Part shown: positions 1 through 5,147 of the stretch, piece by piece | Layout of the letters: the number at the start of each line of letters is the position of its first letter | How positions within the stretch are numbered: the stretch's first letter is position 1 | Assembly: GCA_027297085.1 (NCBI GenBank) | Contig: JAPUIL010000612.1 | Span: forward strand, 1-5,147 | Length of the DNA: 5,147 bases | Direction of reading: 5' to 3' | From: Verrucomicrobiota bacterium | GTDB taxonomy: Bacteria > Verrucomicrobiota > Verrucomicrobiia > Opitutales > UBA2995 | Position numbers and translations under genes: made by a program | Notes under the pieces: model-generated | What the model was told of the DNA's origin: nothing | The model's input: the letters and a program-made list of their open reading frames with translations, nothing else | Database searches by the model: none

Positions 1-775
1 TGATGAGGGTATTTTCCGCAATTTCCATTTCTTCCAGGGTATCCAAAATAGTACCCATGCTTGCATCTAATTCGGCAATGACATCACCGTAATCTCCCGC
101 TCGTGATTTTCCCGCGAATGCGGGATTTGGAACCAGAGGGACATGCGGATAATTGTGGGCGAGGTAGATGAAAAAGGGCTGATTGTTATTGTTCGTGATA
201 AACTCGACTGCCTTTCGTGTGTAGTCCGAAACCAGCATGGAGAGGTCAGTTGTTTCGGCGATTACTTCCCGGTCCTTAAAGAACCGCGGATCGTGCCGGA
301 AATTCGAGGGCATGCCGTAATAGCTGTCGAAGCCATGATTGAGGGGATGAAAAACTTCGTCAAATCCGAGGTGCCACTTTCCGACCATGCCTGTTGCATA
401 GCCCTGAGTCTTTAGCAGCTCGGCGATGGTTATTTCATCGGGATTCAATCCCAGGTGGCGATGCTCTGGCCTGGCTGGACTTATACCGGTGGAAAGTCCT
501 GCTCGTTGCGGATATGAGCCGGTCAAAAGCGCGACACGAGACGGTGTGCAAATGTTTGCCGCAACCGTGTAGCGATCGCAACGCACCCCCTGCGCCGCCA
601 TTTTATCTATCCGCGGCGTATCGATAAATTCAGAACCATAACAGCCTAGATCGCCGTATCCGAGATCGTCGGTTAGAATCAGAATGATGTTCGGCTGTGC
701 TGCCGCCAAAAGCGTAACCAGAAACCCACTACATGCTACTAAGCACCACGAAAATCGTCTTCGCCAGATTGTCAT
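1..775 (-). CDS. Secreted S1-family sulfatase, N-terminal 258 residues (partial, runs off the left edge)
   Basis: This is a formylglycine-dependent sulfatase expected to hydrolyse sulfate esters outside the cytoplasm. Reading from the ATG at 775 there is no stop before the window edge, so the C-terminal half is missing; S1 sulfatases usually run to about 450-550 aa. Residues 1-26 form a signal peptide: an RRR n-region, a hydrophobic core and an AAA-Q cleavage area. Then come the metal-binding Asp pair D36-D37 (TDDLGYGD), the CTPSR site C76-R80, GKWHLG with K133 and H135, and a HNYPH segment with H211. The start lies 2 bp after the stop of the upstream sulfatase, so the two are probably co-transcribed and translationally coupled; an AAGGG lies about 12 bp before the ATG. 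It matches the neighbouring pair only at family motifs, lacks their specific central segments, and so belongs to a different subfamily. The family call is very safe; the substrate is unknown. Confidence 0.95.
   Translation of the reverse strand, partial: MTIWRRRFSWCLVACSGFLVTLLAAAQPNIILILTDDLGYGDLGCYGSEFIDTPRIDKMAAQGVRCDRYTVAANICTPSRVALLTGSYPQRAGLSTGISPARPEHRHLGLNPDEITIAELLKTQGYATGMVGKWHLGFDEVFHPLNHGFDSYYGMPSNFRHDPRFFKDREVIAETTDLSMLVSDYTRKAVEFITNNNNQPFFIYLAHNYPHVPLVPNPAFAGKSRAGDYGDVIAELDASMGTILDTLEEMEIAENTLI
536..550 (-). other. Formylglycine (CTPSR) active-site motif of the partial sulfatase
   Basis: These codons read Cys-Thr-Pro-Ser-Arg (C76-R80). In the S1 family this Cys is oxidised to C-alpha-formylglycine, the catalytic nucleophile after hydration. 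The motif is of the Cys type, so it could be matured by either an FGE-like or a radical-SAM (anSME) enzyme; neither is encoded here. It is followed by LLTGS, where many relatives have LLTGR. Confidence 0.93.
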
Positions 776-777
776 AC

Positions 778-2313
778 TCAACGAGTACCCTTGGATGATC
801 GGATATAAGCCAGATGCTCCCGCATGGTTTGAGCGATGACGGGATTTTCGCGAATGACATTTTGGGTTTGGTACGGGTCAGTCCTGAGATTGTACAGCTG
901 CTCCTTGGGCGCATTCGGTTTTAGCTTTCCATTTTCCATATCGCTGTTTACTTCGCCAGCAAAATGAAGTGCGGGAAAACCACCAAACCCGTGCGTTCCT
1001 ACGTCTGGACTACTAAAGCCACCACCAGACTGAGCTCCGATATACATCCAATCACCTGCACGCAATGACAGGTGAGTTTTTCTGAATGCAGCCAGCACCA
1101 AATGGTCCCGTATTGGGCGTTGGGCTTCTCCAATCAAGGCCGGCAGAATGTTAAAGCTATCGGGTCCTTCTCCATCTTTGAGCTCATAACCGGTGAGAGC
1201 TGCCAATGAGGCGAGAAGATCTACATTGGAAACCAGCTGATTTGAAACCGTCCCGGCTGGAATTTTCCCCGGCCAGCGGGCGATAAAAGGAACACGGTGT
1301 CCGCCTTCCCAGGCATCGAACTTGAAGCCGAGTAAATCCCCGTTTTGCTTGTGACCCAGATTCCAGGAATTCTGTCCGCCGAGGTTGATCATACCGCCGT
1401 TGTCGCTGGTGAAAATGAGCAGTGTATTATCCGCCAGGCCTTCTTCCTCAAGTGTTCTGGTAACTTCACCGACTATCCAATCCAGTTCGTGGATGAAATC
1501 GCCATACCTTCCGCAGTCGCTGGTCCCCTGAAACCGTGGATGCGGAGTAAAGGGATGGTGGATGTTGGTCGTGGGAAAATAGAGAAAGAAGGGCTCGTCC
1601 TTGTGTTCCTTAATCCAGGAAACCGCTTTTCCCGCCAGGGTAGTGCCGACATAGGTATCGTCATAAAGTGCGTGGGCAGCTTTGGCGCCTCCAATCTGAT
1701 TGATGCCCATTTTCTCCTCATGCACACGAGTCTCTGCTACCTGATCGTATACAAAAGGATCATCTGCTGCTAGACCGACCACGCGATGGTTTTCCACATA
1801 GACAAAAGGCGGATGGCTGTTTACCACCGGCATGCCGAAGTAATAATCAAATCCCAGTTCGAGCGGTCCGGGTTTCAGGTCACCATTCCAATTCGGTGTT
1901 TCTTCCCCGAATCCCAAATGCCATTTCCCAATACACGCAGTGGCATAACCGGCGTTCTTCATAATATCGGCTACAGTCGTCTGGTCCGGGTCCACAATTA
2001 AACCGACTTTCAGGAACACGGGACCCCAGTTATCGATACGGAAGGCATATTCGCCAGTCAGCAAACAGTAGCGCGATGGTGTGCAAACCGCTGATGCCGC
2101 ATGGGCATCGGTGAAGCGTCGGCCTTCACTTGCGAGCTTATCAATATTGGGAGTTCTTACCTTGGTGGCTCCGTAGACACCGGTGTCGCCATAACCAAGG
2201 TCGTCAGCAAAGATTACAACGACATTGGGTTTGTCGGACTGTGCCATAAGTGATACGGCAACGAGGCATAGTGCTACCATCACTAGCAATGTTTGGGTGT
2301 TATATTTTTTCAT
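778..2313 (-). CDS. Secreted S1-family sulfatase, 511 aa (paralogue of the gene at 2349-3938)
   Basis: This is a complete exported sulfatase resembling the arylsulfatase A / N-acetylgalactosamine-6-sulfatase branch. I place the start at 2313 because the protein then opens with a textbook signal peptide (MKK, a hydrophobic core over about residues 9-23, probable cleavage after A24). The longer start at 2388 would add 25 polar residues and overlap the preceding gene by 40 bp. Visible catalytic features are D37-D38, CTPSR with C77 and R81, GKWHLG with K130 and H132, NIHH with H252, TSDNG with D304-N305, and K331 before AWEGGHRVPF. The C-terminal subdomain (from about residue 375) carries a GPDSFNILPAL segment and ends with the usual sulfatase LYNL...DP...Q pattern. 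It sits 35 bp after one sulfatase and 2 bp before another. No good Shine-Dalgarno is seen before 2313. Catalytic competence is well supported; the substrate is not known. Confidence 0.95.
   Translation of the reverse strand: MKKYNTQTLLVMVALCLVAVSLMAQSDKPNVVVIFADDLGYGDTGVYGATKVRTPNIDKLASEGRRFTDAHAASAVCTPSRYCLLTGEYAFRIDNWGPVFLKVGLIVDPDQTTVADIMKNAGYATACIGKWHLGFGEETPNWNGDLKPGPLELGFDYYFGMPVVNSHPPFVYVENHRVVGLAADDPFVYDQVAETRVHEEKMGINQIGGAKAAHALYDDTYVGTTLAGKAVSWIKEHKDEPFFLYFPTTNIHHPFTPHPRFQGTSDCGRYGDFIHELDWIVGEVTRTLEEEGLADNTLLIFTSDNGGMINLGGQNSWNLGHKQNGDLLGFKFDAWEGGHRVPFIARWPGKIPAGTVSNQLVSNVDLLASLAALTGYELKDGEGPDSFNILPALIGEAQRPIRDHLVLAAFRKTHLSLRAGDWMYIGAQSGGGFSSPDVGTHGFGGFPALHFAGEVNSDMENGKLKPNAPKEQLYNLRTDPYQTQNVIRENPVIAQTMREHLAYIRSSKGTR
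2071..2085 (-). other. Formylglycine (CTPSR) active-site motif of the 511-aa sulfatase
   Basis: The codons give Cys77-Thr-Pro-Ser-Arg81, the intact modification site. The continuation is YCLLTGE, so the Arg often found after LTG in the extended signature is Glu here, as it also is in the 529-aa paralogue. Confidence 0.93.
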
Positions 2314-2348
2314 AGAGTTTCTGATTGAGAATGGAGAACGTGTAATAA
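2314..2348 (-). other. 35-bp gap between the two paralogous sulfatases
   Basis: This is the largest gap in the window. It runs from the TAA at 2349-2351 to the ATG at 2313. It shows no purine-rich Shine-Dalgarno, no convincing hairpin followed by a T tract, and no recognisable promoter. The simplest reading is a transcribed spacer inside one operon. Confidence 0.6.
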
Positions 2349-3938
2349 TTAAATTCGATTGGGTGCAGTGCGCTCGGCATTTTTGCATTCCTCAAGGAGC
2401 TCTCTCATCTCCTTAACGATCTCGGGATATTCGTTATAAAGATTCTTCGTTTGAGATCGATCCGCTTCCAGGTCATAGAGCTGAGCGGGTGGGGCGTCCT
2501 TTTTGAATTTACCGTTTTCTATATCGCTATTGACTTGAAGTGTGAGCAAATGCGCGCCGGGGCCACCTCGTTCGAAATCCGTTTCCAATTTACCACTGAA
2601 ACCGCCGCTTCCTTGTGCATTGATATAGACCCATTTGCCTTTGCGAATGGTAAGATTGGCCTGCTTGAATGCGCTCAGGACTAGGTGGTCGCGGATTGGG
2701 TGTTTTGGAGATCCGGTGAGTGCGGGCAGTATATTGAAACTGTCCGGTCCATCTTGATCTTTCAAAGGCTGATCAACCAGAGCTGCCATTGTCGCCAGCA
2801 AATCGACGTTGCTTATCAATTGGTCAGAAACCGAACCTTCCGGTATTTTGCCGGGCCAGCGTGCGATGAATGGAACTCGGTGTCCGCCTTCCCAGGCGCC
2901 GAACTTGAATCCCAGAAGATCGAGGTTCAAACGGTGCCCATCTTTCCATGCATCCTGCCCGCCAACATTGAACATGCCTCCATTGTCACTGGTGAAGATT
3001 ACCAGCGTGTTGTCGGCCAAGCCTTCTTCCTCAAGAGTGTCCATTACTTCCCCGACTATCCAGTCGAGTTCATGAACGAAGTCTCCATAGCGTCCGCATT
3101 CACTGGTGCCCTGAAAACGCGGAGCCGGTGTGAAGGGGTGATGAATATTAGTGGTTGCTAGGTAGAGAAAGAAAGGTTGGTCCTTGTTGGCTTTTATCCA
3201 TTCGACGGATTTCTCGGTCAAGCGCGTGCCGACCATTCGGTCTTTGTAAAGCGCGTGCGCGGCATCAGCACCGCCAATTTCGTCAATCCTTCTTTTTTCA
3301 GGAAACACCTGAGTCTTTGCCGTCTCACCATATACAAATGGATCATCGGGAACAAGGCCCACAACACGGTGATTTTCTACATAGACGAAGGGCGGGTGAC
3401 TGTTTACCACTGGTACGCCAAAGTAGTAGTCGAAACCAAGCTCAAGCGGTCCCGGTTTCAGATCGCCATTCCAGTTGGGTGTTTCCTCGCCGAATCCCAA
3501 GTGCCATTTACCGATGCAAGCTGTTGCATAGCCCGCATTCTTCATAACATCCGCGACCGTCAACTGCTCCGGGTCGATGATCAACCCTACCTTGAGAAAA
3601 ACCGGCGACCAATGGTTACCCCGAAACGCATATTCGCCTGTTATCAGACAATAACGCGAAGGGGTGCACACCGCGGATGCTGAATGGGCATCTGTGAAAC
3701 GCCGTCCTTCCCTGGCCAGGCGATCAATGTTGGGAGTCTTCAGCTTTGTGGCACCATAACAACCTGTGTCACCATAACCGAGATCGTCGGCGAAGATTAC
3801 GACGACATTCGGCTTCGACAGGCTCACCGCAGGTGGTTTGCTTGTTTGAGCCGAAAGGAAAGTCCCGGTAGTCAGTCCAATTAGGACGGCTCTTAACAGG
3901 TAGGCGAAAAATGGATACCTGAGAAATTTCGCTTTCAT
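2349..3938 (-). CDS. Secreted S1-family sulfatase, 529 aa (first of the tandem pair)
   Basis: This is a complete exported sulfatase, first of the three in transcription order. Residues 1-30 look like a signal peptide (MKAKFLR n-region, hydrophobic stretch, probable cleavage after A30), followed by a short linker rich in Pro, Ser and Lys before the catalytic domain. Key residues are D51-D52, CTPSR with C91 and R95, GKWHLG with K144 and H146, NIHH with H266, TSDNG with D318-N319, and K345 before AWEGGHRVPF. The GTS..GRYGD and AWEGGHR.PF signatures resemble arylsulfatase A and N-acetylgalactosamine-6-sulfatase, but similarity at this level does not fix the substrate. The start at 3938 lies 4 bp after the stop of the cytochrome gene; the bases before it are A/T-rich with no Shine-Dalgarno. 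It is about 70% identical by eye to the 511-aa protein encoded at 778-2313, so the two arose by duplication. They differ most in the signal region, at about residues 200-250 and in the C-terminal subdomain. Confidence 0.95.
   Translation of the reverse strand: MKAKFLRYPFFAYLLRAVLIGLTTGTFLSAQTSKPPAVSLSKPNVVVIFADDLGYGDTGCYGATKLKTPNIDRLAREGRRFTDAHSASAVCTPSRYCLITGEYAFRGNHWSPVFLKVGLIIDPEQLTVADVMKNAGYATACIGKWHLGFGEETPNWNGDLKPGPLELGFDYYFGVPVVNSHPPFVYVENHRVVGLVPDDPFVYGETAKTQVFPEKRRIDEIGGADAAHALYKDRMVGTRLTEKSVEWIKANKDQPFFLYLATTNIHHPFTPAPRFQGTSECGRYGDFVHELDWIVGEVMDTLEEEGLADNTLVIFTSDNGGMFNVGGQDAWKDGHRLNLDLLGFKFGAWEGGHRVPFIARWPGKIPEGSVSDQLISNVDLLATMAALVDQPLKDQDGPDSFNILPALTGSPKHPIRDHLVLSAFKQANLTIRKGKWVYINAQGSGGFSGKLETDFERGGPGAHLLTLQVNSDIENGKFKKDAPPAQLYDLEADRSQTKNLYNEYPEIVKEMRELLEECKNAERTAPNRI
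3654..3668 (-). other. Formylglycine (CTPSR) active-site motif of the 529-aa sulfatase
   Basis: The codons give Cys91-Thr-Pro-Ser-Arg95. The site is intact and is followed by YCLITGE, matching the paralogue apart from one Ile/Leu exchange. Confidence 0.93.
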
Positions 3939-3942
3939 GATT

Positions 3943-5147
3943 TTATTTCAGGGTCCGGACATAGGCCAGAAAATCGGCCACTTGTTCGTGTGGTAAATGA
4001 TCGATCAAACCCTCGGGCATGGACGAGCGCCCGCGGACTTGTTGCACAGTTTTGATTTCCGTTTGCGGGACAAATAGTGAGCCGCCGCCCATGAAGCGAA
4101 GCGTGACTCCGCGTTCATTGTTCTTTTCCATGTAGCCTTCTACCATGGTGCCGTCTGTTTTTAGTATGCGGCGAAGGGTATAAGCTCCTTCCATAGCTGC
4201 GTTTGGATCGAGTACTGCTGTGAGCAAAGCTTCGTTGTCCCGGTAGCCAGATCCATCCAGGGCGGGAGCCCATCCAACTCCTTCAGACCCAACACTGTGG
4301 CAGACCAGGCAGGTGGCAGCGAATAGAGGTTTTCCCTGTTGCGGATCTCCTGAACCCGACTCAGCAATTTCCATGAATATCCCAAACGTTTCCTGGTATT
4401 CTGCCTCCTTGTTTTTTTCTCGTTGATCCAGAAGAGTGCTTAACCGTTTCGATTTAATTTTAGTTCCGAGCATGCGCTCCAGAGTCCAATTATCGATGTC
4501 TTCCTCTGTTAGTTGCCCTTCATTAAACAAGGACAACAAAGTTTGGGAACCGGGCTCGGATGCGGATAAGGATTTAGTGAACTCATACTTTTGAAAGTCA
4601 TTGAATGAGGCTAAAAATTTATTGAGGAGTTTCGAATCCGGACGTCCTCTTGCTTTCAGGAAGGCATTGAGTGCTGCCAGCCGCAGTTCGAAAGTTAAAT
4701 TCGTGTTCTCGAACAACTTCTGAAAAGCCGTTCGCGTTTTCGACGACGGGTGGTGTTCCAGTGTAGTAATAGCCGAGATTATTACGATCTTGTTTGAATA
4801 GGGTGATAGGAGTAACCGAATGATATCTGCTTCAAATCCGGAAATATCATATTTCTCGGCGGCTTTCAGCCCGGTTTCCTGATCTGTTTGATCCTGGGAG
4901 GTGAGCAAATAACCAACTGCAGGCTTAAGCAGTTCTTTCAAATCTTTGGATGCTACTTGATCCAAAACTTCGTTTGCCAGAGATGCCATGTGACTTGCAT
5001 TCCATAAATTTTCGAAGGCTGGTTTTGCTAGCTCGTAAATAGACTTTTCCTCCAGGGCATTTGTTATCTCGATGAAAGTTGCCTTGTCCCACGGCTTGCT
5101 GTTGATGGAATCCCATAGCGCAAGAAAGTAGGGTTCCCGTATTTCAA
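3943..5147 (-). CDS. HEAT-like repeat / cytochrome c protein of PVC type, C-terminal part (partial, runs off the right edge)
   Basis: The frame stays open from 3943 to the window edge, giving 400 visible residues. The Met at 4989 is internal, because 52 further in-frame residues of the same helical character precede it. Roughly the first 250 visible residues are Leu-, Ala- and Lys-rich amphipathic helices typical of HEAT/ARM-like repeats. The last 130 or so match the heme-binding domain of Pirellula/Verrucomicrobium type (the TIGR02603 kind): a GDPQQGK lead-in, a CLVCH heme c site (visible residues 279-283), a GPALDGSG-like loop (here APALDGSG), an ILDP-like VLDPNAA segment, SMPEGL with the likely axial Met, and a closing VADFLAYVRTL helix. 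In this group such domains usually end large exported proteins with an N-terminal beta-propeller 'membrane-bound dehydrogenase' domain; that part would lie beyond the edge. It probably transfers electrons in the periplasm. It is the first visible gene of the unit and ends 4 bp before the first sulfatase. Confidence 0.9.
   Translation of the reverse strand, partial: EIREPYFLALWDSINSKPWDKATFIEITNALEEKSIYELAKPAFENLWNASHMASLANEVLDQVASKDLKELLKPAVGYLLTSQDQTDQETGLKAAEKYDISGFEADIIRLLLSPYSNKIVIISAITTLEHHPSSKTRTAFQKLFENTNLTFELRLAALNAFLKARGRPDSKLLNKFLASFNDFQKYEFTKSLSASEPGSQTLLSLFNEGQLTEEDIDNWTLERMLGTKIKSKRLSTLLDQREKNKEAEYQETFGIFMEIAESGSGDPQQGKPLFAATCLVCHSVGSEGVGWAPALDGSGYRDNEALLTAVLDPNAAMEGAYTLRRILKTDGTMVEGYMEKNNERGVTLRFMGGGSLFVPQTEIKTVQQVRGRSSMPEGLIDHLPHEQVADFLAYVRTLK
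4297..4311 (-). other. CXXCH heme c attachment motif
   Basis: The codons read Cys-Leu-Val-Cys-His. The two Cys would bind heme covalently and the His would be the proximal ligand. The SMPEGL motif about 93 residues later supplies a candidate distal Met. Covalent attachment needs export and a cytochrome c maturation system, which is not encoded in this window. Confidence 0.92.

Noticed and set aside
143..627. Plus-strand open frames at 143-415 and 394-627
   Set aside because: They lie antisense to the partial sulfatase, whose reading frame carries every family motif. Their translations show no recognisable domain.
731..733. Lipobox-like LVAC at residues 12-15 of the partial sulfatase, suggesting a lipoprotein
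   Set aside because: The hydrophobic region continues well past this Cys to an AAA-Q site, and the stretch before it is too short for a lipoprotein h-region, so Sec signal peptidase I cleavage is more likely.
2314..2388. A 25-residue N-terminal extension of the 511-aa sulfatase, starting at 2388
   Set aside because: It would overlap the preceding gene by 40 bp and place polar, Cys- and Arg-containing residues before a perfectly formed MKK signal peptide that begins at 2313.
1345..3884. Several plus-strand frames of 66-168 codons opposite the two sulfatases
   Set aside because: They occur at matching places in both paralogues (for example 1345-1773 and 2685-3161) because the sense sequences are related. 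They are mirror shadows, not conserved antisense genes.
778..3938. The repeated sulfatase sequence as a transposon or recent direct repeat
   Set aside because: The similarity is confined to coding sequence and is interrupted by many synonymous changes. No terminal inverted repeats, target-site duplications or transposase are present.
4987..4989. ATG at 4989 as the start of the cytochrome c gene
   Set aside because: The frame is open upstream to the window edge and encodes 52 more residues of the same HEAT-like helical type. The signal peptide required for a heme c protein is absent at this Met, so it is internal.

Overview
The window holds four tightly packed genes, all read on the minus strand, so the biological order runs from the right edge to the left. 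In that order they are: the C-terminal 400 residues of a HEAT-like/cytochrome c protein of Planctomycetes-Verrucomicrobia type (3943-5147, open at the right edge); a complete secreted sulfatase of 529 aa (2349-3938); a second complete secreted sulfatase of 511 aa that is a close paralogue of the first (778-2313); and the N-terminal 258 residues of a third, more distant sulfatase (1-775, open at the left edge). The gaps are 4, 35 and 2 bp, which strongly suggests one transcription unit. No promoter, terminator, RNA gene, mobile element or CRISPR array is visible. The unit's promoter should lie beyond the right edge.

The likely source is a member of the PVC group, most plausibly a marine or sediment verrucomicrobium or planctomycete. 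This is inference. It rests on the C-terminal heme-binding domain, a type known almost only from that group, on the clustering of several exported S1 sulfatases, on the roughly balanced base composition, and on the absence of clear Shine-Dalgarno sequences before the starts.

The three sulfatases each carry a Sec-type signal peptide, the metal-binding Asp-Asp pair near the N-terminus, a CTPSR formylglycine site and a GKWHLG motif. The two complete ones also show the later TSDNG metal site and a conserved Lys. All three therefore look catalytically competent and exported. Together they probably remove sulfate esters at different positions of a sulfated polysaccharide or glycan, and the cytochrome protein is a possible periplasmic electron-transfer partner. 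No maturase (formylglycine-generating enzyme or radical-SAM anSME), glycoside hydrolase or transporter lies in the window, so the substrate cannot be named.

I see no clearly new system. The points most worth following up are the tandem sulfatase pair, which has a frozen protein core over heavily diverged synonymous sites, and the link between a PVC-type cytochrome and a sulfatase operon. Two real genes are open at the window edges, and the second complete sulfatase most likely starts downstream of the longest possible start.
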